Origin: Salinibacter ruber DSM 13855
Lineage (GTDB): Bacteria > Bacteroidota > Rhodothermia > Rhodothermales > Salinibacteraceae
DNA: 64,000 nt
Direction: 5' to 3'
Assembly: GCF_000013045.1 (NCBI RefSeq)
Contig: NC_007677.1
Location: 2,170,001-2,234,000 of the forward strand
Each line of letters opens with the position of its first letter. The first letter of the stretch is position 1. Shown here one piece after another: positions 15,824 through 24,526 of this stretch. The notes below the pieces were generated by a model. The model saw nothing but the letters and a program-made list of their open reading frames with translations. It searched no databases and was not told where the DNA came from. Both the position numbers and the translations under genes were made by a program.

Positions 15824-17425
15824 TTACTCCTGCGGCGCACGAACCACCACCCCACCCGAAGCCGCCCGGTGCACGGTTGCCCCCTGGGTGGGCGTCAAGG
15901 ACTGCAACGAGGAGTTGGTCTTCGGGCTGGACTGAGTAAGAACCGTCTCTACACTTCCGTTGGGCCCATCTACGGTAATCGTCACGGCCCGAACCTCGGG
16001 CGGTTCGGGATTGTCTTTCCCCTCCACATCTTTGACGACTCGGAAGGTGAAGAGGGTGAGGTCCTCTCTGTTCTGGATGTCTTCCTTGCCGTAGCCATCT
16101 CCGTTTTCGTCTTTAAGTGCTGTATCGCCGAGAGTGACTGCGGTGCTGCCCACTGCCTTCACGTTCGTTCCCTCGGCTGTTACCTGGATGGACGTGCCCG
16201 GAGCCAGCGGATTCTTATTCTGCACGTCTTGCACCGTCAGTTCATAGGTCTGAGGCAGATCCGTCGGACTCGGCTCGATCTTCATGGGATCCACCTTTAC
16301 CTCCGGCCGCCCCGAGAAGACAACGGGAATCGTCTCGACGATCGTGTTCTCGTTGCCCGTCTCCGCCGGGTCGGGGCAGTTGTCAGGGTCCACGATCGTA
16401 TTGACGTCGTCGGTCCCCACCGTACTGGCTTGCACGGTAGCAACCCCATCGAGCGGCAACGGATTTGCGGACGTGAGTGTGACAGATCCCTGTCCCTGAT
16501 CGTCGGTCTGGACAGAGCCCCCGATGAGCCCCGCGTTCGTACTGAAGGAAACGGAGGTGCCCGGCACCACGGGATTCCCGTACTTGTCTCCCACGAACAC
16601 CTGGACCGGAGTCGTTACACCAGGATTCTCGAAACCAGGGAAGTTTGTCCGTTCCGGGGCGAGGCTGAAGTGACATTTATTGGGGAGGCCCCCATGGATG
16701 GAGAGCCCGACCGGCTTGGACTGGAAGGTCGTCTCGTCGGGCCGTTCGGTCTGGGCCACCACCTGTATCACGCCCGCCTCCTTTCCGCTCGATACATTCA
16801 CGGTGGCCTGCCCCTGCCCGTTGGTCTCCACGGTGCTCGGGGTCAGGCTGGCCCCTTCGGGCCGCTGCCCGAATCGGAAGTCTACGTCCACGGCCTGGTC
16901 CGCCTCGATGGCCTTCCCGGTCGAGTCGACGACCTGGAACGTCAACCGCGCGATGCTCGTCCCCCCGCTCTCCTGCACGCGGATCGAACTGGCCGATTGG
17001 TCCTGCAACACAATGTCGGTGGGACGTCCGGGCTCTCGGTTTTCTTCCCCCCCAATCTCGAGCGTGAAGCTCAGGTCGGACGCGCCCGCATCGGGCGATG
17101 CCTGCCGCGTCTGCTGAGCATCCACCCCCTTTTTCGACACCGTGATGACAACCTCCGTCGGATCGCCGATATCAATTCTCTCGTTGAAGCGGCCCGTCGA
17201 ATCGGTCGTGGCCGTCTCTTCAACCTGCTCGCCTGCGTCGTCCGTGAACTGAATGACGACCTGCGCACCCACCACGGGGTCAGAGGCGGCGTTGAGCACT
17301 TGGCCGGCCACGGTCGCGTCGCCGGAGCCGCCCCCGCCGAGGTCACAGCCAAGTCCAACAGTCAAAAGAAGAGCGGTCGCCAGGACGAGGGACAGCGGTC
17401 GACCGGCGCGAAGAGAACAGAACAT
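15824..17425 (-). CDS. Lipoprotein with carboxypeptidase-regulatory-like and Big_1 (invasin Ig-like) domains
   Basis: Predicted surface or periplasmic lipoprotein of 533 aa. The ATG at 17425 gives a clean lipoprotein signal: Arg-containing n-region, hydrophobic core, lipobox VGLGC with Cys27, then a Gly/Ser linker. Residues ~35-120 resemble a carboxypeptidase-regulatory-like fold (VAGQVLNAASDPVVGAQVVI). At least two Ig-like Big_1 repeats follow, marked by 'VSGKAIEA...VNGQGQATVNVSS' and 'DKYGNPVVPGTSVSFSTNAG...TDDQGQGSVTLTS'. A calcium-loop-like DENGDGYGKEDI lies near the C-terminus. Adhesion or cell-surface structure is plausible. It is followed by the small gene at 15493 and preceded by a long spacer. 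Confidence 0.8.
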   Translation of the reverse strand: MFCSLRAGRPLSLVLATALLLTVGLGCDLGGGGSGDATVAGQVLNAASDPVVGAQVVIQFTDDAGEQVEETATTDSTGRFNERIDIGDPTEVVITVSKKGVDAQQTRQASPDAGASDLSFTLEIGGEENREPGRPTDIVLQDQSASSIRVQESGGTSIARLTFQVVDSTGKAIEADQAVDVDFRFGQRPEGASLTPSTVETNGQGQATVNVSSGKEAGVIQVVAQTERPDETTFQSKPVGLSIHGGLPNKCHFSLAPERTNFPGFENPGVTTPVQVFVGDKYGNPVVPGTSVSFSTNAGLIGGSVQTDDQGQGSVTLTSANPLPLDGVATVQASTVGTDDVNTIVDPDNCPDPAETGNENTIVETIPVVFSGRPEVKVDPMKIEPSPTDLPQTYELTVQDVQNKNPLAPGTSIQVTAEGTNVKAVGSTAVTLGDTALKDENGDGYGKEDIQNREDLTLFTFRVVKDVEGKDNPEPPEVRAVTITVDGPNGSVETVLTQSSPKTNSSLQSLTPTQGATVHRAASGGVVVRAPQE

Positions 17426-17959
17426 GGAACCGGAACGGGAGTCGGAAGCCAGCGCATCATCATGATGCGGCAAGAAGCATTCCGGAATCTGCCTGCCCCT
17501 CGTGGGGCGCCACACAAACCGACTGGGCACCGGCGGTTTCTCGGGCCGTCTCTGAGTTCAGTGCGGCCTAAAAACAACAAACAGAAGGGCAATGCGACTG
17601 AAGGAAAGCAGATTTTGCCCCGTGTCGCCGTAGAGACGGGTCCCCGGCCCGATTTTTGTGTACTTTTGGAGTATTATTATGGACTCTTGTTCATCCAAAA
17701 GATGACAATTAGGTCAGGCCCAACCGGGAGGGTGCCTTTCGTAACGGCAGAGCTGGTGTTTTTACACTCCGGTCCTTTCACGGCCTCGGGGCCTTGCGCC
17801 ATCGGCCGCTCTCCCCCGGTCGGAGGCCGCCCGTTGGGAGGAGGGGTGAACCAGAAAGCAGCGTCGGGATCCGGAGGGTGGGCGCCTGTGGTGGGCCCGG
17901 ACTGGGAGGGCCTGGCAGCGGACCGCCCGGCGCACATTAGAGCCCCCCCTGTCCCCTCC
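17426..17959. other. Non-coding spacer with AT-rich patch upstream of the lipoprotein
   Basis: This 534-bp spacer lies between the scpA stop and the lipoprotein start, both on the minus strand. A 108-aa frame at 17677-18003 is Pro/Gly-rich, lacks the acidic bias and overlaps scpA, so I do not call it. The segment 17652-17712 is unusually AT-rich. It contains inverted repeats CTTTTGGA (17663-17670) and TCCAAAAG (17694-17701), 23 bp apart, around a TAATAATAC-like string on the minus strand. This is the most likely promoter/operator region for the lipoprotein gene; no exact consensus is claimed. Confidence 0.4.
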
Positions 17960-18781
17960 TCAGGGTTCGTCGGAGTCCCCTGAGCCTCCCCCGACGGCCC
18001 CATCTCCTTGGGGCCGAGAGAGGTTTTGCTGGGCCGGATCGTCGGCCCGAAGCGACGTGTCGCCTCGTGCTTCCACGGAGAAGTCCGAGGCTCGCTCCTC
18101 GATTCGAAGCCGGAGATGTTGCTGTCGCGTCAGTTCCAGAAGCGCCAGGAAGGTCGCAATGACGAAGCCGCGCGATTCTCCCTGAATCAGGGCCCGAAAG
18201 GAGACCTGTGGCTCGCGACGCAGGCGCTCAATCACGTACTGCTGCTGTTCCTCGACGGTGTATTCGAGCGGCTCGACCTCATGGATGGGCTCGTCGTCCT
18301 CGTCCTCCTCGTCGGCCTCGAGGACTCGTCCGAGCGCCTCGACCAACTCGTAGACGGACGCATCCACCTCTACTTCGTGGGATTCTTCGATGCGCTCCCG
18401 GTCCGAGGACGCGTCCCCCCGCACGAAGTGCTCGCGGCGTCGCTCCCGACGGGTGGACAGTTGGTCGGCCGCCTCTTTGAACCGCACGTACTCCAGAAGG
18501 CGCTCCACCAGCTCGCGGCGCGGATCGACGGATTCTCCGTCCTCGTCGGCCTCCTGTGAGGGCAGGAGCATGCGGGCCTTGATGTTGATGAGGAGGGCCG
18601 CCATGTAGATAAAGTCGCCCACCCCGTCGAGGTCGATTTCCTCCATTACACGGACGTACGCGAGGTATTCGTCCGCGATGCGGGCGATGGGGATGTCGTA
18701 TATGTCGATCTCGTCCCGCTTGATGAAAAACAGGAGGAGGTCCATCGGGCCCTCAAATTGCTCCAGCTCAACGCGGTACAT
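17960..18781 (-). CDS. scpA: Segregation and condensation protein A
   Basis: Kleisin subunit that bridges SMC heads in bacterial condensin. It has 273 aa, about family length. The N-terminal SMC-binding part is classical: MYRVELEQFEGPMDLLLFFI and KRDEIDIYDIPIARI, then FIYMAALLINIKARMLLP. A highly acidic linker (EADEEDEDDEPI) precedes the C-terminal winged-helix part (VIATFLALLELTRQQHLRL). The last ~35 residues are low-complexity. The usual partner scpB is not adjacent. It sits 260 bp downstream of galE on the same strand. Confidence 0.95.
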   Translation of the reverse strand: MYRVELEQFEGPMDLLLFFIKRDEIDIYDIPIARIADEYLAYVRVMEEIDLDGVGDFIYMAALLINIKARMLLPSQEADEDGESVDPRRELVERLLEYVRFKEAADQLSTRRERRREHFVRGDASSDRERIEESHEVEVDASVYELVEALGRVLEADEEDEDDEPIHEVEPLEYTVEEQQQYVIERLRREPQVSFRALIQGESRGFVIATFLALLELTRQQHLRLRIEERASDFSVEARGDTSLRADDPAQQNLSRPQGDGAVGGGSGDSDEP

Positions 18782-19041
18782 GTCCGCTCGTGCCGTTGTG
18801 GAAAGGACGACGGCGCTTGTTTGGCCCTCAGAGTCTGTTTTGGTTTATCTCTCGGGCTGCGAGCGGCCTTGACGGACTGCACATCGCCCCTTCACTCAAC
18901 CGGCAGCACTCTGAAAGCACTTCTTCGCTGTACTCAGGGCGCACCGCTACAGGCTTCGTTCAGGGTGCGATTTTCGTTCCGTCAATTCTCGCTCTCGCAA
19001 TCCGACCCAAAATCAAATCAGGCTCTCGGTGGCGGAGCCGT

Positions 19042-20028
19042 TCACTGTAGTCCATCATACCCGTTCGGGTGGCGCCGGTGCCATTCCCAAGCGGAGCCGA
19101 TGATGTCGTCGAGGGCGCTGTGTTCCGGGGCCCATCCGAGCTCTTCCCGGATCTTGTCGCTGCTTGCGATGAGGACCGGCGGGTCTCCGGGGCGGGGAGC
19201 GCCCTCCTCGGCGGGAATCTCGTGGCCTGTAACGCGGCGGGCCGTCTCGATGACCTCCCGCACGCTGTATCCCTTCCCGTTGCCCAGGTTATACACGCGG
19301 CTTCCATCGTCCAGGGCGTTCAGGGCCAGAACGTGCGCCTGCGCGAGGTCGAGCACATGGACGTAGTCCCGCACACACGTGCCGTCGGGGGTGTCGTAGT
19401 CGTCCCCGAAGATGACGATCTTATCGCGCTGACCGAGTGCGACTTCCAGCACGATGGGGATGAGGTGCGTCTCGGGGGCATGGTCCTCGCCCTGATTGGG
19501 CCCGGCGGCCCCGGCCGCGTTAAAGTAGCGGAGCGCGGCGTAGGAGAGGTCCTCGGTCTCATCGAGCCAGTGGAGGGTCCGCTCCAGAATAAACTTTGAC
19601 TCGCCGTAGGGGCTTCCCGGGTCGACCGTCACGTCTTCGTCGATGGGAATGCGCTCCGGGGTGCCGAACAGGTTCGCGGTTGAGGACAGGATGAAGCGAT
19701 CCACGTCGTGCTCCACGGCGGACTTCATCAGGTTCATTCCGCACCGCACATTTTCGTCGAGATAGAGGAACGGCTCTTCCATCGACTCCCCGACCAGGGT
19801 ATGCGACGCGAAGTGCATGATCGCCTCGGGTCGATGCTCGGCGAGGGTGCGATCAATCAGTCCACGGTCGTTCAGGTCCCCGTGAACGAAGGCCGCATCG
19901 TCCGGCACCGCCGCCCGGTGCCCCTGCGACAAGTTGTCGAGCACGATCACGTCGTCTCCGGTCTCGACGAGTTGGCGGGCGACGGTGCTTCCGATGTACC
20001 CGGCCCCTCCAGTAACAAGAACGCGCAT
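19042..20028 (-). CDS. galE: UDP-glucose 4-epimerase
   Basis: NAD-dependent short-chain dehydrogenase interconverting UDP-glucose and UDP-galactose. It has 328 aa from the ATG at 20028 ([17 protein letters not shown]). The Rossmann GGAGYIG is at the N-terminus, and catalytic Tyr141 and Lys145 form the YxxxK motif in [10 protein letters not shown]. The Ser of SSTANLFG completes the triad. The GalE-specific [10 protein letters not shown] segment and [18 protein letters not shown] are present, favouring GalE over related epimerases. It is separated from pnp by a strong terminator, so it starts its own transcript. Confidence 0.93.
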   Translation of the reverse strand: MRVLVTGGAGYIGSTVARQLVETGDDVIVLDNLSQGHRAAVPDDAAFVHGDLNDRGLIDRTLAEHRPEAIMHFASHTLVGESMEEPFLYLDENVRCGMNLMKSAVEHDVDRFILSSTANLFGTPERIPIDEDVTVDPGSPYGESKFILERTLHWLDETEDLSYAALRYFNAAGAAGPNQGEDHAPETHLIPIVLEVALGQRDKIVIFGDDYDTPDGTCVRDYVHVLDLAQAHVLALNALDDGSRVYNLGNGKGYSVREVIETARRVTGHEIPAEEGAPRPGDPPVLIASSDKIREELGWAPEHSALDDIIGSAWEWHRRHPNGYDGLQ

Positions 20029-20093
20029 GAACGTCGGCTCGGTGGTGTGATTCATTGCAACGGCGAACGGCCCCGATACACTCCGGGCCTATA

Positions 20094-20127
20094 CAAAAGG
20101 CGAGAGCCCAGGGGCCCTCGCCTTTTG
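20094..20127 (-). terminator. Intrinsic terminator of the rimP-pnp operon
   Basis: An 11-bp perfect stem, CAAAAGGCGAG (20094-20104) with CTCGCCTTTTG (20117-20127), extends inward with GCCC/GGGC. The minus-strand transcript ends in a run of U. It lies 50 bp past the pnp stop codon. The A/T symmetry means it could also work on the plus strand, where no gene needs it. Confidence 0.85.
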
Positions 20128-20177
20128 TGCAATCGCATGTGCCTTCGGGCCCCGGGCAGGAGCCGGGGCCGTCTCGG

Positions 20178-22316
20178 CTACTCGTTCTGCTCTCCATTTT
20201 CTTCGGAGACGAACGGCTTTCGCGTGAGGCGCATCTTGCCATCGTCGTGGACCTCAAGGAGATGAACCTTCACCTTGTCGCCCACCTCAAGGTAGTCCTC
20301 AACGTTCTCGACGTAGTCGTAGTCGATCTCGGAGACATGGAGCAGGCCCGTCTTCTCGGGCATGATCTCGACGAAGGCCCCGAAGTCGCGGATGCCCTTG
20401 ACGGTGCCGACGTAGTCCTCGCCCTCCTCCGGCACGGCCACGATTTGCTTGATCCGCTCGATGGCCGCCTCGGCATCGCGCTGGTTGGTGGCCGCGATCG
20501 TCACGATGCCCACGCCTTCTTCCTCCTCGACCGTGATCTCGGTGTTCGTCTCTTCCTGAACACTCTTGACGACCTTGCCCCCCGGGCCAATGACGGCCCC
20601 AATCCGGTCGGGGTCGATCGTAAGCTTGGTGAGGCGCGGGGCGTGGCTGGACAGCTCCGCCCGCGGCTCGGCAATGGTCTCCTCCATGCGGTCGAGAATG
20701 TGGTGGCGCGCGTCTCGGGACTGCTTCAGGGCCTTCAGCATGACGTCGCGGGACAGGCCTTCAATCTTCATGTCCATCTGACAGGCCGTGATGCCGTCCC
20801 GGGTGCCCGTGAGCTTGAAGTCCATGTCGCCCAGGTGGTCCTCCTGGCCGAGGATGTCGGTGAGGACGGTGGTCTCGTCGTCCTCCTGCACGAGTCCCAT
20901 CGCGATGCCGGCCACCGGCTTCTCGATGGGCACCCCGGCATCCATGAGGGCCAGGCTGCCGGCGCAGACGCTGGCCATTGAGGAGGAGCCGTTCGACTCC
21001 ATGACGTCGGCGTTGATGCGGATCGTATACGGGAACTCGTCCTGCTCCGGGATGACCGGCCGCAGGGCCCGCTCCGCAAGCATGCTGTGGCCGATTTCGC
21101 GGCGCTTGGGCCCACGCAGGTAACTGGCCTCGCCCACCGAGAACGGCGGGAAGCGGTAGTGGAGGTAGAACGACTTGTCCGTGTCGGCGAAGACCTCGTC
21201 GACCGGCTGTACGTCGTCCGACGTGCCGAGCGTAATGGAGCCGAGCACCTGCGTCTCGCCCCGTGTGAAGATAGCGGACCCGTGGACACGCGGCAGATAA
21301 CCGACCTCCATCCAAAGATCCCGAACGTCGGTCTGGTCGCGTCCGTCGATGCGCTTGCCCTCCTCGACGATCATGTTGCGCATCTCGCCCTTCTCCACCT
21401 CCCCAATGGCGTCGCGAATGTCCGAGGCGGTGTAGCCCTCCGGGGTTTCGGACGCATCGCCGAGCACGTCGTCGACGGCCTGGTCCTTGAGGTCTCCGAT
21501 CCCGCCGTGAAACGTCTCTTTGCTGTACGGCCCGTGGATGTGGTCGGCCACCTTCGGTCCGTACTCCTCTCGCATGCGCTGCACCAGTTGCTCCGGCACG
21601 CGGTCCGCCTCCCACTCAAACGGATCGGGCTCGCCCGCCTGCTCCACGAGGCGGTGTTGTCCCTCACAGAGCCGACGAATCGACCGGTGGGCCACGTCGA
21701 GGGCCTCGATCATGCTCTCCTCGCTGATCTCTTCGGCCTCCCCCTCCACCATGACGAGGGCGTCTTCCTTCCCCGCCACCACGAGGTCGATGTCGCTCTC
21801 TTCGGTCTGCTGCATCGTGGGGTTTACGATGTAGTCCCCATCCACACGGCCCACGCGAACCTCCGCGAAGGGCCCCGCGAAGGGCGCCCCCGACAGCATG
21901 AGGGCCGCGGACGATCCCACCCCGGCAATCACGTCGGCGTCGAAGTCCTGGCCGGCCGAGATGACGAAGTTCACGACGTGGACGTCGTGGTAGAAGCCGT
22001 CCGGAAAGAGCGGCCGGATCGCGCGATCAATGAGCCGTGAGGTGAGCGTCTCCTTGTCGGTGGGACGCCCCTCGCGCTTGATAAACCCGCCCGGCACCTT
22101 CCCCCCGGCCGCAAACTTTTCCCGGTAGTCAACGGTGAGCGGGAAGAAGTTCGACTCGTTAACGGAGTCGCTGAGTGTGGCGGTGGAGAGCACCATCGTG
22201 TCGCCCAGCCGGGCCACGACGGACCCGTCGGCCTGCTTGGCGATGCGGCCTGTCTCCAGCGACAGCGATCGGTCGGGAACGAACTCGATGTCTTCAATAT
22301 GGGCTTCAGGCTTCAT
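20178..22316 (-). CDS. pnp: Polyribonucleotide nucleotidyltransferase (PNPase)
   Basis: 3'-5' phosphorolytic exoribonuclease of RNA decay, 712 aa from the ATG at 22316 (MKPEAHIEDIEFVPDRSLS). Two RNase PH domains are visible, the first with REGRPTDKETLTSRLIDR, the second with RGETQVLGSITLGT and the active-site region TDILGQEDHLGDMDFK. A KH domain (PDRIGAVIGPGGKVVKS) and a C-terminal S1 domain (YVGTVKGIRDFGAFVEI) follow. The upstream in-frame extension is not PNPase. Last gene of the ribosome-maturation operon, directly after rpsO as in many bacteria; a hairpin lies between them. Confidence 0.97.
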   Translation of the reverse strand: MKPEAHIEDIEFVPDRSLSLETGRIAKQADGSVVARLGDTMVLSTATLSDSVNESNFFPLTVDYREKFAAGGKVPGGFIKREGRPTDKETLTSRLIDRAIRPLFPDGFYHDVHVVNFVISAGQDFDADVIAGVGSSAALMLSGAPFAGPFAEVRVGRVDGDYIVNPTMQQTEESDIDLVVAGKEDALVMVEGEAEEISEESMIEALDVAHRSIRRLCEGQHRLVEQAGEPDPFEWEADRVPEQLVQRMREEYGPKVADHIHGPYSKETFHGGIGDLKDQAVDDVLGDASETPEGYTASDIRDAIGEVEKGEMRNMIVEEGKRIDGRDQTDVRDLWMEVGYLPRVHGSAIFTRGETQVLGSITLGTSDDVQPVDEVFADTDKSFYLHYRFPPFSVGEASYLRGPKRREIGHSMLAERALRPVIPEQDEFPYTIRINADVMESNGSSSMASVCAGSLALMDAGVPIEKPVAGIAMGLVQEDDETTVLTDILGQEDHLGDMDFKLTGTRDGITACQMDMKIEGLSRDVMLKALKQSRDARHHILDRMEETIAEPRAELSSHAPRLTKLTIDPDRIGAVIGPGGKVVKSVQEETNTEITVEEEEGVGIVTIAATNQRDAEAAIERIKQIVAVPEEGEDYVGTVKGIRDFGAFVEIMPEKTGLLHVSEIDYDYVENVEDYLEVGDKVKVHLLEVHDDGKMRLTRKPFVSEENGEQNE

Positions 22317-22421
22317 ACGTCTCAATCTGCTACTCTCATAAGTCAACAAAAGGCGAAAGGGGTTCCGACGCGGGGCCCGTCGGCCAGGGCACTCCGTATG
22401 CCCCCCGTACAGCAAACGGCC

Positions 22422-22438
22422 TCCCGGCGAGGCCGGGA
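22422..22438 (-). other. Hairpin in the rpsO-pnp spacer
   Basis: TCCCGGC (22422-22428) pairs with GCCGGGA (22432-22438) across a 3-base loop, just downstream of rpsO. No strong U-run follows. In E. coli this spacer carries a leaky terminator and RNase III sites controlling pnp; an equivalent role here is inference from position. Confidence 0.4.
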
Positions 22439-22457
22439 CGCCGCATTGCGGAACAGA

Positions 22458-22724
22458 CTACTTTCGGAGCTCCAGTTCATCTCGGATGGTACGGTACCGC
22501 TCGATCTCGTTTTCCTGAAGGTAATTCAGCAACCGTCGGCGCTTTCCGACGAGATCAAGGAGTCCCTGCCGGGTGGAATTGTCATTGGGGTGGTCTTCGA
22601 GGTGCTCCGTGAGGTGTTCGATCCGCTTCGTGAAGATCGCAATTTGCACCTCCGGGGTCCCTGTGTCGTTCGGTCCGTTGCCGAACCGGTCTATGATTTT
22701 CTGTTGCTCTTCTTGTGTAATCAT
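22458..22724 (-). CDS. rpsO: 30S ribosomal protein S15
   Basis: Primary 16S rRNA-binding protein of the small subunit platform, 88 aa, exactly family length. The sequence is typical: [23 protein letters not shown], then the rRNA-contact loop [22 protein letters not shown]. It lies between ribF and pnp on the minus strand. S15 often represses its own translation through a leader structure. The 125-bp leader here has no structure I could firmly match to that. Confidence 0.97.
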   Translation of the reverse strand: MITQEEQQKIIDRFGNGPNDTGTPEVQIAIFTKRIEHLTEHLEDHPNDNSTRQGLLDLVGKRRRLLNYLQENEIERYRTIRDELELRK

Positions 22725-22849
22725 CGTGCGGTGAAATACCTCTTTAGATTATGCCATGCTAAAGAAGAAACCGCGACTCCAGCGTGGGTTCGCGGGCGAA
22801 CGTGCCGAACACCATCTTCGTCCCGGGACACCGGAACAGCAAACAGCCG

Positions 22850-23785
22850 TCAGGCCTGTGTTCGAATAACGGTTCTGCAACGCTCTTCGTCTTCAGAAAG
22901 TTGCGCCGCCAGTGCCTCCGCGGATTCAAACTTCTGTTCGGCCCGCAATCTTTGCAGGAACTCAACAGAGAGGGACGCCCCGTATAGGTCGCCCTCATAG
23001 TCGAGGAGATGCACCTCGACGGTGACGTCCATTTCGTCGAACGTGGGCCTGCTTCCGATATTCATCATGCCCCCCCGACGGTCCCCATTCGGCAGTGTGA
23101 CCGCAGTGGCGTAGACCCCTTGCTTCGGGACCAACTTGCGGGCGTCCCCGAGGGCAAGGTTCGCGGTGGGGTAGCCGAGCTTGCGTCCGCGCCCTTGGCC
23201 CCTCGAAACGACGCCCTGGAGCTGGTAAGGGCGTCCGAGCCGGTCGGTCGCCTGCTCAACGCGCCCCTCCTCTACCAGCAAGGATCGGATGGTACGGGAC
23301 GATACAACGTCGTGGTCGACTTCCTGCGGGGGGATGACGTCGACCGAAAACCCGTATTCCCCCCCGAGCTCCCGAAGGGCCTCCACGTCGCCAGCCCGGT
23401 CTTTCCCGAATCGATGGTCGTACCCGACCGTGATCTCCTGGACGCCGATCCGGTCCACGAGCACCTCTTCGACGTAGGCCGTGGGGCTGAGCTGCGCAAA
23501 GTCGTCCGAGAACGGAACAACCACAAACCGGTCGAGGCCAAGGCGTTCGAGCAGGTCCGCCCGCTCGGCCACGGTCGTCAGGAGCGGGACCTCTTCGTCG
23601 TGCACTACGGCTCGCGGGTGGGGATCAAACGACACGAGCGTGCTGGGTCCGTTCTGGGCCTCGGCTCGGTCCTGCAGGTACTCGATGATCGCTTGGTGGC
23701 CACGGTGCACGCCGTCAAATGTCCCAACGGTGACAACCGATTGGGGGTCGCGGCTGATGGCATCCCATCCAATTTCACGCTTCAT
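22850..23785 (-). CDS. ribF: Bifunctional riboflavin kinase / FAD synthetase
   Basis: Makes FMN from riboflavin and FAD from FMN. It has 311 aa, the normal length. The N-terminal nucleotidyltransferase domain has VGTFDGVHRGHQ and the VSSRTIRSLL segment; the C-terminal flavokinase has GRKLGYPTANL and GVYATAV. It occupies the place after rbfA where truB usually stands; no truB is found between them. A 266-bp spacer without a gene separates it from rbfA. Confidence 0.95.
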   Translation of the reverse strand: MKREIGWDAISRDPQSVVTVGTFDGVHRGHQAIIEYLQDRAEAQNGPSTLVSFDPHPRAVVHDEEVPLLTTVAERADLLERLGLDRFVVVPFSDDFAQLSPTAYVEEVLVDRIGVQEITVGYDHRFGKDRAGDVEALRELGGEYGFSVDVIPPQEVDHDVVSSRTIRSLLVEEGRVEQATDRLGRPYQLQGVVSRGQGRGRKLGYPTANLALGDARKLVPKQGVYATAVTLPNGDRRGGMMNIGSRPTFDEMDVTVEVHLLDYEGDLYGASLSVEFLQRLRAEQKFESAEALAAQLSEDEERCRTVIRTQA

Positions 23786-24051
23786 AGGGAATCGGCTCGT
23801 CCTTGGTCAGCGGATCCGGCAGGGGCCCCTGAGGTTCAGTCCCATGCTCTGGCAGACCGCCCGGTGGCGCCATGCTGTGCGGGTTCCTTCAGGCCACGGG
23901 CGCGGTCTCAAGGGGGGCTCTTTCACCGAGGGGCCCTTGCAGGCGCCGGAGGGGGCGTGCAGACGGCTTCGAAGTGGACGTAGGCCCCAAAAGCAGAGAA
24001 CAACGGTTGGCGAGAGGGGAACGCGTCTTTCCGTCTTTCCGGCCGGCATGC

Positions 24052-24450
24052 TCATTCACGGGCATCAGCGGAATCCTCTCCGTCCTCGAGCCGCCGCTCC
24101 CGCTCCTCGCGGATGCGGTCAAACAGGTTCTCCATCCGCTTGGCTTCTTCCAGCGACTCGTCGTGGAAAAATTTGAGCTCCGGAATTTCTCGGACTTTGT
24201 GCCGGATGCGAGACGCCAGTTGGTTCCGAATTTCGTCCGCGAGGCTCTCCAGCTGCCGGAAGGTGGCCTCCCGTTCTTCGGCGGTGTCCCCCATCACACT
24301 CGCATACAGGTACGCGATGGAGAGGTCGCCGGTTACTCGGGCTCGGGTGATCGTCACCATCGGCTGGAGCCGGTCTGCGTACTCGCGCTGCAGAATGCGG
24401 GCAACCTCGCGCTGGACGAGCTCCGCGACGCGTTCGGTATATACACTCAT
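24052..24450 (-). CDS. rbfA: 30S ribosome-binding factor A
   Basis: Assembly factor for late 30S maturation and cold adaptation. It has 132 aa. The KH-like core is recognisable: [20 protein letters not shown], then [21 protein letters not shown] and the conserved helix LRH-type stretch [17 protein letters not shown]. The C-terminal tail ([13 protein letters not shown]) is acidic. It follows infB by 76 bp, in the standard nusA-infB-rbfA order. Confidence 0.94.
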
Positions 24451-24526
24451 GGTAGGCGGGAGGTAGGGGTGAAACCATCAGAGGACGAGGCCGAGCCAGA
24501 AACGGCGTCGGCGTGGCGGAGCGAGG

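Noticed and set aside
15767-17983. 738-aa plus-strand frame opposite the Big_1 lipoprotein
   Set aside because: The minus-strand gene has a signal peptide, lipobox and Ig repeats; the plus frame is Arg/Gly/His-rich without domains.
17677-18003. 108-aa minus-strand frame between scpA and the lipoprotein
   Set aside because: Pro/Gly-rich, not acidic, overlaps the scpA 3' end and covers the AT-rich promoter-like patch.
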